A stretch of 64,000 nucleotides of DNA from positions 124,001 to 188,000 of the forward strand of contig NZ_JAUYNB010000010.1 of assembly GCF_030699305.1 (NCBI RefSeq), written 5' to 3'. Under the pieces are notes generated by a model, which worked only from the letters and a program-made list of their open reading frames with translations, was not told where the DNA came from and did not search any database. Positions 50,350-60,394 of this stretch are shown here, piece after piece. Within the stretch, counting starts at the first letter, position 1. Each line of letters begins with the position of its first letter. The position numbers and the translations under genes were made by a program. The DNA comes from Novosphingobium sp. (GTDB taxonomy: Bacteria > Pseudomonadota > Alphaproteobacteria > Sphingomonadales > Sphingomonadaceae).

Positions 50350-51203
50350 CCCGCCCCTATGCCGAAGTGATCGGTGATCCGATCGTGCAATCAAAATCCC
50401 CTGCGATTCATGGCTTCTGGCTGGGCAAGCTGGGGATCGAGGCCGATTACCGCGCCTGTCATGTCGCCGCGGATGGGCTGGCCGATTACGTCGCCCGCCG
50501 CCGCGCCGATCCGGACTGGCGCGGGTGCAATGTCACCATGCCGCACAAGCAGGCGATCATGCCGCTGCTCGACCGGATCGATCCGGCCGCCGCGCGGATT
50601 GGCGCGGTGAATACGGTGGTGCGGGCCAGCGACGGCACGCTGACCGGCTACAACACCGACGCCCCCGGCTTTCTGGAGCCGCTCCAGTCACTGCTGGACC
50701 AGACGCACCTGTACCGGATGGCGCGGATTTTCGGCGCGGGCGGGGCTGCGCGGGCGATCATCACCGCGCTCGCGGACAAGGGCTTCACGCTGGTCGTTGC
50801 GGCGCGCAAGCCCGCGCAGGCCCGCGCATTGCTGGATGACCTGGCCCCGAACGGCGAACATCACGCGGTGGAACTCGCCCACTTTGCCCCCGCCACCGAT
50901 TTCGCGTTCGACGACCGGGACCAGATCCTGGACCTGGTGATCAATGCCAGCCCGCTGGGCATGGCTGGCAACCCGCCGCTGGAGCTGGATTTCAGCCACG
51001 TTCCACCCGGCAGCGTGGTCTATGACATTGTCACGCATCCGCTCGACACCCCGTTGCTGGTCGAAGCCCGCCAGCGCGGACTGGCAACGGTTGATGGGCT
51101 GGCGATGCTGATCGGACAGGCGGCGGCAGCGTTCGAACGGTTCTTTGCCGCGCCCGCTCCGCGCGAATACGATGCTGAACTGCGCAAGGTGCTGACCGCA
51201 TGA
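50346..51203 (+). CDS. aroE: Shikimate dehydrogenase
   Basis: YAEVIGDPIVQSKSPAIHGFWLGKLGIEADYRACHV...GCNVTMPHKQAIMPLLD...IFGAGGAARAIITAL. Confidence 0.96.
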   Translation: MTRPYAEVIGDPIVQSKSPAIHGFWLGKLGIEADYRACHVAADGLADYVARRRADPDWRGCNVTMPHKQAIMPLLDRIDPAAARIGAVNTVVRASDGTLTGYNTDAPGFLEPLQSLLDQTHLYRMARIFGAGGAARAIITALADKGFTLVVAARKPAQARALLDDLAPNGEHHAVELAHFAPATDFAFDDRDQILDLVINASPLGMAGNPPLELDFSHVPPGSVVYDIVTHPLDTPLLVEARQRGLATVDGLAMLIGQAAAAFERFFAAPAPREYDAELRKVLTA

Positions 51204-51805
51204 CTGAACAACGCCCGTTTATTCTTGGTCTGACCGGCTCGATCGGCATGGGCAAATCGGCCGTCGCGGCCATGCTGCGGGGGTTGGGCGTGCCGGTGTT
51301 CGATGCCGACGCCGTGGTGCATGAATTGCAGGGTCCGGGCGGACCGCTGCTCCCCGCGATCGAGGCGGCGTTTCCCGGCACCACCGGGCCGGACGGGGTC
51401 GACCGGATCAAGCTGGGCGCGGCCGTGTTCGGCAATCCGGAAGCGCTGGGGCGGCTGGAAATGATCGTCCATCCGGAAGTGGCCGAAGTGCGCCGGGCGT
51501 TTCTGGCTGACAATCGCGATGCCCCGCTGATCGTGTTCGATGTGCCGCTGCTGTATGAAAAGGACGGCTGGAAAGCGGTCGATGCGGTTGCGGTCGTGTC
51601 CGCCCCGGCGGAAATGCAGCGGGCCCGCGTGCTGGCCCGCCCCGGCATGACCGAGGAGAAGTTTGAGCGGATCCTAGCGCTGCAAGTGCCCGATGCGGAC
51701 AAGCGCGCACGGGCCGATCATGTGATCGATACCGGAACCTCGCTGGCCGAAACGCGCCATGCGGTGCAGCGGTTGATTCATGCGATCATCGGCGGTCAAA
51801 AATAG
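51200..51805 (+). CDS. coaE: Dephospho-CoA kinase
   Basis: RPFILGLTGSIGMGKSAVAAMLRGLGVPVFDADAVVHEL. Confidence 0.96.
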   Translation: MTEQRPFILGLTGSIGMGKSAVAAMLRGLGVPVFDADAVVHELQGPGGPLLPAIEAAFPGTTGPDGVDRIKLGAAVFGNPEALGRLEMIVHPEVAEVRRAFLADNRDAPLIVFDVPLLYEKDGWKAVDAVAVVSAPAEMQRARVLARPGMTEEKFERILALQVPDADKRARADHVIDTGTSLAETRHAVQRLIHAIIGGQK

Positions 51806-51855
51806 GGTTTCACCCCCTTGCCTAGGTGCCCTGACAGGCCCATGTCTTGTGCGTA

Positions 51856-52539
51856 ATGCGTGAAATTATCTTCGATACCGAAACGACTGGACTTGATCCC
51901 AGAAACGGTGACCGCCTGGTTGAGATCGGCTGTATCGAAATGGTCAACCGGGTCACCACCGGTGCGACATTCCACTGCTACATCAACCCTGATCGCGATA
52001 TGCCCGCTGCGGCCGAAGCGGTGCACGGCCTGTCGGCGGCATTCCTGTCGGACAAGCCGCGCTTCCATGAAAAAGCGGCTGCGTTTCTGGACTTCATCGG
52101 CGATTCGATGCTGGTCGCGCACAATGCCGGGTTCGATTTCGGGTTCATCAACGCCGAACTCGAAGCCTGCGGGCTGGAACCGGTCAGCAAGACGCGGATG
52201 ATTGATACCGTGGCGCTGGCGCGGGTCCGCCACCCCGGTGCGAAGCTCAGCCTTGATGCGCTGTGCACGCGTTACGGGATCGATCGCAGCCACCGCACCA
52301 TGCACGGCGCGCTGCTCGACGCCGAACTGCTGGCGCAAGTTTACGTGGAACTCACCGGGGGCCGCCAGATTGGCCTTGAACTGGCTGGTTCCCGGCAAGA
52401 ATCGATCGTCGCCCCGGCAGCCATGCCGGTGCGCGACCGTGTGTTCCGCCCCGCACGTCCACATCGGGCGAGCGAGGCAGAGCTGGCGGCGCACGCCGCT
52501 TTCCTCGAATCGGTAAAGTCACCGCTATGGAACGACTGA
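51856..52539 (+). CDS. dnaQ: DNA polymerase III subunit epsilon
   Basis: MREIIFDTETTGLDPRNGDRLVEIGCIEMVNRVTTGATFHCYINPDRDMPAAAEAVHGLS. Confidence 0.97.
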   Translation: MREIIFDTETTGLDPRNGDRLVEIGCIEMVNRVTTGATFHCYINPDRDMPAAAEAVHGLSAAFLSDKPRFHEKAAAFLDFIGDSMLVAHNAGFDFGFINAELEACGLEPVSKTRMIDTVALARVRHPGAKLSLDALCTRYGIDRSHRTMHGALLDAELLAQVYVELTGGRQIGLELAGSRQESIVAPAAMPVRDRVFRPARPHRASEAELAAHAAFLESVKSPLWND

Positions 52540-52574
52540 TTCGGATCGGCTGATTAAGACAGGAGAAGGTACTT

Positions 52575-53141
52575 ATGGATATCCGCGTTTCCGGCCACCA
52601 GGTTGAAACTGGTGAAGCGCTGCAGGTCCATGCGCAAGAGCGGATGACCGCCATCGCCGCCAAGTACTTTGTCGGCACGATTTCCGCACACGTGACCTTC
52701 AATCGCGCCCCGGCGGGCGCGTTCCGCTGCGATATCGTGATGCACGTGATGCAGGGCCTGATCCTGAAGGCTGCCGGGGTTGCGCACGAGGCGCACGCCG
52801 CGCTCGATGTCGCGGCTGAAAAGATCGACAAGCAGCTGCGCCGCTACAAGCGCCGGATCAACGACCGGCATGAACAGACCGCCCATGCCATGCGGCAGGA
52901 AGAAGCCGCTTATACCGTGTTTGTCGAGCCGGAGCCGGATGCGGAGGAGGTGACCGTCGATGCGCCGGTCGTGATTGCCGAAACCCGGGTCGACGTGCCT
53001 GAATCGACGGTCTCGGACGCGGTGATGATGCTCGACCTGCGCAACACCAACGCGCTGTTGTTCAAGAATGCGGGTACCGGCACCTACAACATGGTCTACC
53101 GCCGCGGGGACGGTTCAATCGGCTGGGTTGAACCTTCCTGA
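52575..53141 (+). CDS. hpf: Long-form ribosome hibernation promoting factor (HPF/RaiA)
   Basis: MDIRVSGHQVETGEALQVHAQERMTAIAAKYFVGTISAHVTF; C-terminal domain NALLFKNAGTGTYNMVYRRGDGSIGWVEP. Confidence 0.93.
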   Translation: MDIRVSGHQVETGEALQVHAQERMTAIAAKYFVGTISAHVTFNRAPAGAFRCDIVMHVMQGLILKAAGVAHEAHAALDVAAEKIDKQLRRYKRRINDRHEQTAHAMRQEEAAYTVFVEPEPDAEEVTVDAPVVIAETRVDVPESTVSDAVMMLDLRNTNALLFKNAGTGTYNMVYRRGDGSIGWVEPS

Positions 53142-53276
53142 ATGAACGCGTAAAGGCGCGGTCATTCTGAAGGGGTGAGGGGCAGGAAATTGACGGTGCA
53201 GCCGCGCCGGGTTTCCAATCCTGCCCCTTTCCCCTGCACTTGCCGGATCCGGCAACTTTGGGACACGGGCCTTTCC

Positions 53277-53738
53277 ATGACCGCACTTTTCACGCTTACG
53301 CCCGAAGCTGTCGGCACGATCGATGCAGACAGCAAACAGGCCATTCTGGACCAGCTTGCGCACTGCTTTGCCCAGGTCTACCAGCTCGATCCGGCCGTTG
53401 TGCTGGAACGGATCGAAGAACGGGAGAAACTGGGCAGCACCGGCTTTGGCCGCGGTGTCGCCATCCCGCACGCCCGCATTCCCGATCTTGCCCGTCCAGT
53501 GGCGGTGTTCTTTCGGCTGACGTCGCCAGTGGCGTTCGATGCAGCGGACGGCATGCCGGTGGAAATGGTGTTCGGGCTGCTATCGCCCGAATCGGCGGGA
53601 GCGGCGCATCTGCACGCGCTCGCCGCGATCAGCCGGATGATGCGCAATGAACAGATGCACACCGCCCTGACCGAAGCGCCAGGGGCCGAGGCGATCTATT
53701 CGCTGATTGCCAATGACATTGACCGCAACGTTGCCTGA
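53277..53738 (+). CDS. ptsN: PTS IIA-like nitrogen regulatory protein
   Basis: VVLERIEEREKLGSTGFGRGVAIPHARIPDLARPVAVFFRL. Confidence 0.9.
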   Translation: MTALFTLTPEAVGTIDADSKQAILDQLAHCFAQVYQLDPAVVLERIEEREKLGSTGFGRGVAIPHARIPDLARPVAVFFRLTSPVAFDAADGMPVEMVFGLLSPESAGAAHLHALAAISRMMRNEQMHTALTEAPGAEAIYSLIANDIDRNVA

Positions 53739-54201
53739 AGCAGCCCCCGCCGGCGCGGCGCTGCACTGGCGCGCGCTGGAGGGGCTGTATGCTTCGGCTC
53801 CCGTCAACAGCCTGTTCGCCTCGACCCTGGCCATCACCGGTGAAGGCACGGCGCGGATTGCGTTCGACATTGATGAGCGCTGCTATCACGCGGCCGGTGC
53901 GGCGCATGGCACGATCTATTTCAAGATGCTGGATGACGCCGCATTCTATGCCGCAAACACGCTGGTAACGGACAAGTTCCTGCTGACCACATCCTTCAAC
54001 CTGCACTTTTCGCGCCCGGTCAAAGTGGGGCGGGTCATTGCCGAGGGGCGCTGGGTTTCCGGCCGCCGCCGCGTGCTGGTGGCCGAATCCCGCCTGATTG
54101 ATCGGGACGGAGAGGAAATTGGCCGCGGCACCGGGACGTTCCAGCGCAGCCGGATCGCCTTGTCCAGTCTGCCGGGTTACGCCGCCGGTCTGGTCGGCTG
54201 A
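53713..54201 (+). CDS. PaaI-type acyl-CoA thioesterase
   Basis: HAAGAAHGTIYFKMLDDAAFYAANTLVTDKFLLTTSFNLHFSRPVKVGRVIAEGRWVS; overlaps the ptsN 3' end. Confidence 0.85.
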   Translation: MTLTATLPEAAPAGAALHWRALEGLYASAPVNSLFASTLAITGEGTARIAFDIDERCYHAAGAAHGTIYFKMLDDAAFYAANTLVTDKFLLTTSFNLHFSRPVKVGRVIAEGRWVSGRRRVLVAESRLIDRDGEEIGRGTGTFQRSRIALSSLPGYAAGLVG

Positions 54202-54207
54202 CCGGGC

Positions 54208-54531
54208 GTGGAGCCGCGCCTGCCAGCCCACATCGAAGTCAGCGCGATGATTCGCCGCGCGAATGCCGAAGGCGGCTTTGCCAGCGTGCTGCAAAAGGGT
54301 GAGCATGATGCCGGGACGATCCTGCTGGTATTGACCGAACGCGGCGGAAATGCGCGGGTTTTTGAACGGATGCCGGGGCCGTCCGGCCCCCGCTCCTGGC
54401 AGAAGTCAAATGCGGAAACTCCTGAAAACAAACAGCAATTTTATGAATGGCTGGATCGGCGCGGGGCGCAGGACCCGGATCTGTGGATTGTCGAACTGGA
54501 TATCGCGGATGGAGAACGGTTCATCCGATAG
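54208..54531 (+). CDS. DUF1491 family protein
   Basis: EPRLPAHIEVSAMIRRANAEGGFASVLQKGEHDAGTILLVLTERGGNARVFERM...LWIVELDIADGERFI; GTG start. Confidence 0.85.
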   Translation: MEPRLPAHIEVSAMIRRANAEGGFASVLQKGEHDAGTILLVLTERGGNARVFERMPGPSGPRSWQKSNAETPENKQQFYEWLDRRGAQDPDLWIVELDIADGERFIR

Positions 54532-54736
54532 CAAGGTTGGGTGGGTTGACTTTGTTGCATTGCGGCATCTAGGGGCGCGAACGTTTTGATGCGGAGGCAG
54601 CGCATTCGGGCAATCGGCCCGGTTCGCCAGCACGCAGACGGGGGACAGTCGGCAGGGCTGGATTGAGGGTTTCAGGGTCATTCGGCCCCATCCTCACCAC
54701 TCTGCGTCAGGCGCGTTCACCGCCCGTTTTGATGTA

Positions 54737-55336
54737 TTGATGAGCAGTAAACTGAACAAGGCCAGCGCGTTTGCCGTGGCGGCCATGATGACAACCATAC
54801 TTGTCAGCGCCAATGGTTCCGGCGCCGCTGCGGAAAGCCTCGATCCCGTGGCCATTCCCCAGGAACCAATCCCCGAAATCCAGCTTCAAGTGCCGCAAGT
54901 CGCCTCGGTTGAATCCGACGCCGCTGACTCGCTGGCTGAACTGGTCGCAACGCAGCCCTATCCCCAGGAATTGTCGAGCGAGCTGAACTGCCTCGCCGGC
55001 GCGATCTATTTCGAATCCAAGGGTGAAACTCTGGCCGGCCAGCTGGCCGTGGGCCGGGTGGTTGTTGCCCGGTCCAAATCGGGCCGCTTCCCCGGCAGCT
55101 ATTGCGGCGTTGTGTTCCAGCCGTCGCAGTTCTCGTTCGTGCGCGGCAACGCCCTGCCCTATGTCCGCAAGCAGTCGGCCGAATGGAAAGAGGCGGTGGC
55201 AATCGCCCAGATCGCGAATGAAGGCACCTGGCGCAGCCCGGTCGAAGGTGCGCTGTTCTTTCACGCGACGTACGTCTCGCCCGGCTGGCGCCTGAAGCGC
55301 CTGGCGCGGGTGGATAATCACATTTTTTACCGCTGA
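54737..55336 (+). CDS. Cell wall hydrolase (SleB-like)
   Basis: LNCLAGAIYFESKGETLAGQLAVGRVVVARSKSGRFPGSYCGVVFQPSQFSFVR...GALFFHATYVSPGW. Confidence 0.9.
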   Translation: MMSSKLNKASAFAVAAMMTTILVSANGSGAAAESLDPVAIPQEPIPEIQLQVPQVASVESDAADSLAELVATQPYPQELSSELNCLAGAIYFESKGETLAGQLAVGRVVVARSKSGRFPGSYCGVVFQPSQFSFVRGNALPYVRKQSAEWKEAVAIAQIANEGTWRSPVEGALFFHATYVSPGWRLKRLARVDNHIFYR

Positions 55337-55354
55337 GCCTTCGCGGATCAGTTC

Positions 55355-55384
55355 AAAAGGGGCCGGGCAATCCGGCCCCTTTTT
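55355..55384. terminator. Bidirectional rho-independent terminator between convergent genes
   Basis: aaaaggggccgg-gcaat-ccggccccttttt. Confidence 0.88.
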
Positions 55385-55399
55385 CATGCCGCTGCCGCG

Positions 55400-56176
55400 T
55401 TATTCGGGGCGCAGCTTGACCCACATCGGCGCGTGGTCGCTGGCCTTTTCCCGGCCGCGATGGTCCTTGTCGACGCCGCACGCTTCCAGCCGGTCGGCCA
55501 GTTCCGGCGAGAGCAGGGCATGGTCAATCCGGAACCCGTGATCACGCTGCCAGGCTCCGGCCTGATAGTCCCAGTATGTCCATACCCCGCCGCGCGGATT
55601 GTGGGTGGCGATGGCATCGGTCCAGCCATCATTGAGCAGCCGCAGATAGCCATCGCGTGATGCAGGCTGCATCAGCGCATCATCGGCCATCGCGCGGGGC
55701 GACCAGATATCGGCGTCGGTCGGAATGACGTTGAAATCACCGGTCACGATCGCGGGCACCTCTTCGGCCTTGATCGCCGCCATGCGCGCGCGCAGCCGCT
55801 CCATCCAGGCCAGCTTGTAATCGAACTTCGGCCCCGGCTGCGGATTGCCGTTGGGCAGATAGATGCACGCTACCCGCACCCCGAACACGTCCGCTTCGAG
55901 ATAGCGGGACTGTTCATCCGCCGGATCGCCCGGCAGCCCGCGCATGACTTCCACCGGCCTGGTCCCGTCGGCCAGGATCGCGACGCCGTTGAAGCTTTTC
56001 TGACCATGCCAGATCGCGTGATAGCCCAGCCGTTCAAACTCTTCGGCGGGAAAGCCTTCATCCTGGGTCTTGATTTCCTGAAGGCAGGCGACGGCCGGGC
56101 GGGTTTCTTCCAGCCATTCCAGCAGGCGCGGCAGCCGGGCCTTGATGCCGTTGATATTGTACGCGGCGATTTTCAT
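55400..56176 (-). CDS. xth: Exodeoxyribonuclease III
   Basis: MKIAAYNINGIKARLPRLLEWLEETRPAVACLQEIKTQDEGFPAEEFE...RIDHALLSPELADRL...KASDHAPMWVKL. Confidence 0.95.
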   Translation of the reverse strand: MKIAAYNINGIKARLPRLLEWLEETRPAVACLQEIKTQDEGFPAEEFERLGYHAIWHGQKSFNGVAILADGTRPVEVMRGLPGDPADEQSRYLEADVFGVRVACIYLPNGNPQPGPKFDYKLAWMERLRARMAAIKAEEVPAIVTGDFNVIPTDADIWSPRAMADDALMQPASRDGYLRLLNDGWTDAIATHNPRGGVWTYWDYQAGAWQRDHGFRIDHALLSPELADRLEACGVDKDHRGREKASDHAPMWVKLRPE

Positions 56177-56508
56177 CAGATCGCGAAGCTGGAACCACAA
56201 CCGCAGCCCGAAGCCGCATTGGGGTTGGTCACCCGGAACGCCGCACCGCCCAGCGATTCGACGTAGTCCACCTCTGCCCCGGCGACCAGATCCAGACTGA
56301 CCGGATCGACCACCAGTGCGACGCCATCGGTTTTGACCATCAGGTCATCGCCATCCGCGGCGTCGGCCAGACCGAACTTGTACTGGAACCCGGAGCACCC
56401 GCCCCCTTCGACCGACAGGCGCAGGATTGCGGGCTTGCCCTGTTTGGCGGCAATCGCGGCCACACGGGCAGCGGCAGACGGGCTGAGAGTCATCGTTTGA
56501 GCGTCCAT
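56176..56508 (-). CDS. HesB/IscA-type iron-sulfur cluster insertion protein (ErpA-like)
   Basis: LRLSVEGGGCSGFQYKFGLAD...LVAGAEVDYVESLGGAAFRVTNPNAASGCGCGSSF. Confidence 0.93.
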   Translation of the reverse strand: MDAQTMTLSPSAAARVAAIAAKQGKPAILRLSVEGGGCSGFQYKFGLADAADGDDLMVKTDGVALVVDPVSLDLVAGAEVDYVESLGGAAFRVTNPNAASGCGCGSSFAI

Positions 56509-56551
56509 CCCGCCGATGTAGGGCGCTTCGGTCCGTGCGGCAAGGACGCCC

Positions 56552-56980
56552 TCAGGCGCTCTGGATATAGCTGCGCATTGCGTTTGCTTCGGATTCGATC
56601 CGGTCGATCCGGTATTTCACCAGATCGCCAATCGACACGAAGCCGACAACCGTCCCGCCATCGACCACCGGCAGGTGGCGAATCCGCCGCCGGGTCATCA
56701 GCCCCAGCGCTTCCAGCACGTCGGTGTGGGGTGAGACGGTAATGGCCGGGGCGGTCATCGCGGAACTGACCGGCTGGCTGAGCATGGCCGGACCGTTTGC
56801 CGCCAACTGATAGACCACATCACGTTCGGAGAAGATCCCGGCGATCTTGCCATCGGCGAAAACCGGCAGCGCCCCGATGCGCCGTTCCGCCAGAATCGCG
56901 ACCGCTTCGCGCACGCTTAGCGTCGCATCGCAACTGACGACTTCCCCGCTTCGCCCTTCGATCAGCCGTGCAATGGTCAT
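56552..56980 (-). CDS. CBS domain-containing protein
   Basis: VSCDATLSVREAVAILAERRIGALPVFADGKIAGIFSERDVVYQLA...ITVSPHTDVLEALGLMTRRRIRHLPVVDGGTVVGFVSIGDLVK. Confidence 0.92.
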   Translation of the reverse strand: MTIARLIEGRSGEVVSCDATLSVREAVAILAERRIGALPVFADGKIAGIFSERDVVYQLAANGPAMLSQPVSSAMTAPAITVSPHTDVLEALGLMTRRRIRHLPVVDGGTVVGFVSIGDLVKYRIDRIESEANAMRSYIQSA

Positions 56981-57063
56981 GGAACCTCTCCCGCTCCTGT
57001 TGTTGCCTCAGCTTCTCATGATTCGCGGGGTAACGCCAGACCGTGCAAATGCGGGGTGAATGC

Positions 57064-57099
57064 GGGCCAAATGCCGGGCCAAATGCCGGGCCAAATGCC
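57064..57099. repeat. 12-bp tandem repeat, three perfect copies
   Basis: gggccaaatgcc x3 followed by partial ggg. Confidence 0.95.
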
Positions 57100-57140
57100 G
57101 GGTTGCGGCCGCGCGGCGGAGGGCGCAAAAGCGCCGCACT

Positions 57141-57431
57141 ATGCATCGTTCAAGCCTTGATACGCCCGAAGGGGCGGCGTTTGCCTGGGCGCGGTTCCGC
57201 CGCATCATGCGCGGCTGGGGCTGGGCCTCGCTCGTCTGCGTGATCGTGGTTGAGGCGTGGCTGTGGCCCAGCTTCGGGTTCAGTTCGCTCCACGTCTATC
57301 TGGCGTCTGCCGTTGGTACGGTCGGCATCGTGATGATGGTGGGGGCGCTGATGGGACTGGTGTTCCTGTCCAGTGGCACGGGTCACGATGAATCCGTGAT
57401 CGACCCGACCGAGATCGAGAAACGGCGCTAG
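57141..57431 (+). CDS. Small hypothetical inner-membrane protein
   Basis: [83 protein letters not shown]; two TM segments. Confidence 0.75.
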   Translation: MHRSSLDTPEGAAFAWARFRRIMRGWGWASLVCVIVVEAWLWPSFGFSSLHVYLASAVGTVGIVMMVGALMGLVFLSSGTGHDESVIDPTEIEKRR

Positions 57432-57814
57432 GCGGTCTGGTCAGCGGCTTCCGGTCGCAGCCGGAACTCCTCCACCGGCACACCCCCGATCAGATGTTCC
57501 TGGATAATCCGTTCCAGCACGGGCGGGGTGCAGGAATGATACCAGACCCCGTCCGGCCAGACGACGGCGACCGGACCAGCCGCGCAGATCTTCAGGCAAT
57601 CCGCCTTGGTCCGGGCGATGCCGCCATCACGGTCCAGCCCCAGTTCCTTCAGCCGTTTTTTCAGGAACTTCCACGCGGGCGCACCTACTGCCGCAGAGCA
57701 GCATTCGCCCTTCTGCGGTTCGGCGCAAAGGAAGATGTGGCGGCGAATGCCGTCGCCTCCGCAGCTTGTCAGCGCCGCGCGGGCGCGGGCCAGTTCCTCA
57801 GAATCAGCGGTCAT
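57428..57814 (-). CDS. (2Fe-2S) ferredoxin domain protein, thioredoxin-like
   Basis: [16 protein letters not shown]...[54 protein letters not shown]. Confidence 0.88.
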   Translation of the reverse strand: MTADSEELARARAALTSCGGDGIRRHIFLCAEPQKGECCSAAVGAPAWKFLKKRLKELGLDRDGGIARTKADCLKICAAGPVAVVWPDGVWYHSCTPPVLERIIQEHLIGGVPVEEFRLRPEAADQTA

Positions 57815-58245
57815 TCCTTCAGGGTCCAGTCGCTGAGCAGGTGGGTGCGGAACGCGTCGGGAATGGGGGAGGGGGTATCACCATCGGTGCAGACGATGAT
57901 CGACCGCGCGAACGCCACGTTCTGCCCGCCTTGCGACAGCAGCTGGATGATGGCGAAACTGGTCCGGCCCACCCCCTCGATGGCGCAGCACACTTCGACC
58001 GGATCGGGGAAATACCCTTGCGCCAGATATTCGATCCCCATGCTCGCCACCATGGCACGGCGCGGGGCAATCGCCTCGCGAAACCCGATCGCAAAGTTGA
58101 ACCGCACCCGCCCATCTTCCATCATCGCCGCCAGCGCGACGTTGTTGAGGTGCTGGTTGGGATCGACATCGGCAAACCGCGTGGTCGTTTCCAGCCGGAA
58201 CGGATAGCGCGCCGCGTTCAGCAGCGCGGGATCGGGACGGGGCAT
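57811..58245 (-). CDS. Acyl-CoA thioesterase (4HBT family)
   Basis: [38 protein letters not shown]. Confidence 0.88.
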   Translation of the reverse strand: MPRPDPALLNAARYPFRLETTTRFADVDPNQHLNNVALAAMMEDGRVRFNFAIGFREAIAPRRAMVASMGIEYLAQGYFPDPVEVCCAIEGVGRTSFAIIQLLSQGGQNVAFARSIIVCTDGDTPSPIPDAFRTHLLSDWTLKE

Positions 58246-58249
58246 CGGC

Positions 58250-60355
58250 CTATTTCCCCGACTTCAGCCAGCGGTCGAGCCAGCTGAACACTGTCTGGTG
58301 CCATTGCAGCGAGTTTTTCGGCTTGAGCACCCAGTGGTTCTCGTCCGGGAAGACCAGCAGCTCGGCCGGAACCCCCTTGCGCTGCAAGGCGGTGAACGCC
58401 CCCAGTCCCTGGCTGTAGGGGATGCGGTAATCCTTTTCGCCCAGCACCACCAGCATCGGCGTCTGCCATTGGGCCACGCGGCTGGCCGGGTTCCACTTTT
58501 CGTATTCGTCCGGCGCTTCATGATAAGGCTTGCCGCCGTGTTCCCACTCGGTGAACCACAGCTCCTCGGTCGAATAGGCCATGCCGCGATTGTCGAACAC
58601 GCCGTTGTGGTTGACCAGGCACTGGAACCGGTCGGCCCATTCGCTCTGGATCCAGTTCATCATGTAGCCGCCATAGGACGCCCCCAGCGCGCAGGTGCGG
58701 GTGCCATCCAGTGCGGAATCCCTGGCCAGCGCGGCGTCCAGCCCCTGCTTCAGGTCTTCCAGCGGCTTCCCGCCCCAATCGCGGTTGATCGCATCGGTAA
58801 AGGCTTGCCCGTATCCGGTGGAGCCGTGGAAATCGACCGACACTACCGCATAGCCCTGCGCCGCGAACAGGCGCGGGTTCCAGCGCGAGGACCAGGAATC
58901 GTTATAGCTGCCTTGCGGCCCGCCGTGGACGAACAGCAGCACCGGCAGTTTGCCAGCCGCACCGGCAGGCTTGTGGATCTGCCCCCACACTGTTGCCCCT
59001 TGCGCCCCGGCAAAGCTGAACCGGGTGGATTCGACCGGGGTGAGCGCGGTGAGTGCGTCGGCGTTGGCCCGGCTCAGCGCCGTGGCGGGCTTGCCCCTGG
59101 CTGCGATCAGGACTTCCGCCGGCCCGGCAATGGCATCGCGGGTGAACACGATCCGCCCGTCCTTCAGCGGCACGACATTGGCGACGTGCGCTTCGGCCAG
59201 CCCCTTGGGGGCCAGCTTCAGCCGCTCTACCCTGCCGCTGGCGATGTCGATGCGGAACGCGGGCGTATCGAGCACGTCCTGCGCGGTCGCGATCAGGGCT
59301 CTTGAATCGGGCGTCCAGGCGAGCGAACTGACCGAGCGGTCCCAGCCCGCCGTCAGCGCGCGCTTTTGCCCGGTTTTGAGGTTGAGCAACTGCACGATCA
59401 GCCGGTCGGCCTCGTAACCCGGCCGCTCCATCGCGGCCCAGGCCAGCCACTTGCCATCGGGCGAGGCGGCGGGGAGCGTATCGGTGGCCTTGTTGTCCGC
59501 TGTCAGGTTGTGGGGCGCGGTGCCGTCCAGCGGGGCGTGCCAGATGTCCAGATTGGTGGACAGCGGCTCATGCCGGTCGGCTTGCCGGGCGGCAAAGAAC
59601 GCACCCCTGGAATCAGCCTGCCATGCAATTTCCTCAGCCCCGCCCATCGGCTTTGACGGGGTATCGCCGGTCAGGGTTCCGGGCGGGCCATCCAGCGCGG
59701 TGGCATCGCCGGTCACCCTGCCGTCTGTGCCCAGCGTCAGCGCAAACGCGCGACTGTAGGTGCCGGGGGTTTCCCAGCTGTCCCAGTGCCGGACGAAGCC
59801 CGTCCCGTCGCGATAGAGGCGGCCCGTGCCGGGACCGGGCTGGCTGGTATCGCCACCGGCATCACAGTCCAGTGTCGGGCAATCGCGCGCGACATCGCCC
59901 CAGACCAGCACGCGCCGGCCATCGGGGGAGAGCAGGTATCCGGCGACATCGGCCTTGAACGTGCTGGCCTGGACAGGAGCAGCGGCAGGATTGGTCAGGT
60001 CCAGGAACCACAGCTGGTCCGTGCCCGACTGGCCGGACAGGAAATAGAGCCGCTGGCCGTCCGGGCTGAAGGCCGGCGCGCTTTCGCCGGCGTCGGGCAG
60101 GTCGGCAATCCGCACGGCCGTGCCGCCCCCGGCGGGCACGCGCCACAGGCCGGGCGTGCGCTTGTAGCTGGCCGGATCGGTATCGGTCTGCTGGAACACC
60201 ACGGTTTGCCCATCGGGCGATACGGCGGGTGCGCCGATGCGCTTCAGCGTGACAAGGTCCTGCGCGTTCATCGGCCGGGTTTCGGCCATGGCGGGCAGTG
60301 CGGTGAAAGTCAGGGCGATAGTCAGCGCGCCGAGCGCGGTCGTGATGTGCTTCAT
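58250..60355 (-). CDS. S9 family prolyl oligopeptidase-type peptidase
   Basis: LPVLLFVHGGPQGSYNDSWSSRWNPRLFAAQGYAVVSVDFHGSTGYGQAFTDAI...CALGASYGGYMMNWIQ. Confidence 0.94.
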   Translation of the reverse strand: MKHITTALGALTIALTFTALPAMAETRPMNAQDLVTLKRIGAPAVSPDGQTVVFQQTDTDPASYKRTPGLWRVPAGGGTAVRIADLPDAGESAPAFSPDGQRLYFLSGQSGTDQLWFLDLTNPAAAPVQASTFKADVAGYLLSPDGRRVLVWGDVARDCPTLDCDAGGDTSQPGPGTGRLYRDGTGFVRHWDSWETPGTYSRAFALTLGTDGRVTGDATALDGPPGTLTGDTPSKPMGGAEEIAWQADSRGAFFAARQADRHEPLSTNLDIWHAPLDGTAPHNLTADNKATDTLPAASPDGKWLAWAAMERPGYEADRLIVQLLNLKTGQKRALTAGWDRSVSSLAWTPDSRALIATAQDVLDTPAFRIDIASGRVERLKLAPKGLAEAHVANVVPLKDGRIVFTRDAIAGPAEVLIAARGKPATALSRANADALTALTPVESTRFSFAGAQGATVWGQIHKPAGAAGKLPVLLFVHGGPQGSYNDSWSSRWNPRLFAAQGYAVVSVDFHGSTGYGQAFTDAINRDWGGKPLEDLKQGLDAALARDSALDGTRTCALGASYGGYMMNWIQSEWADRFQCLVNHNGVFDNRGMAYSTEELWFTEWEHGGKPYHEAPDEYEKWNPASRVAQWQTPMLVVLGEKDYRIPYSQGLGAFTALQRKGVPAELLVFPDENHWVLKPKNSLQWHQTVFSWLDRWLKSGK

Positions 60356-60394
60356 CCTGCCGGGTTAGCGGGAAGGACGGGGCTGGAAAAGGGG

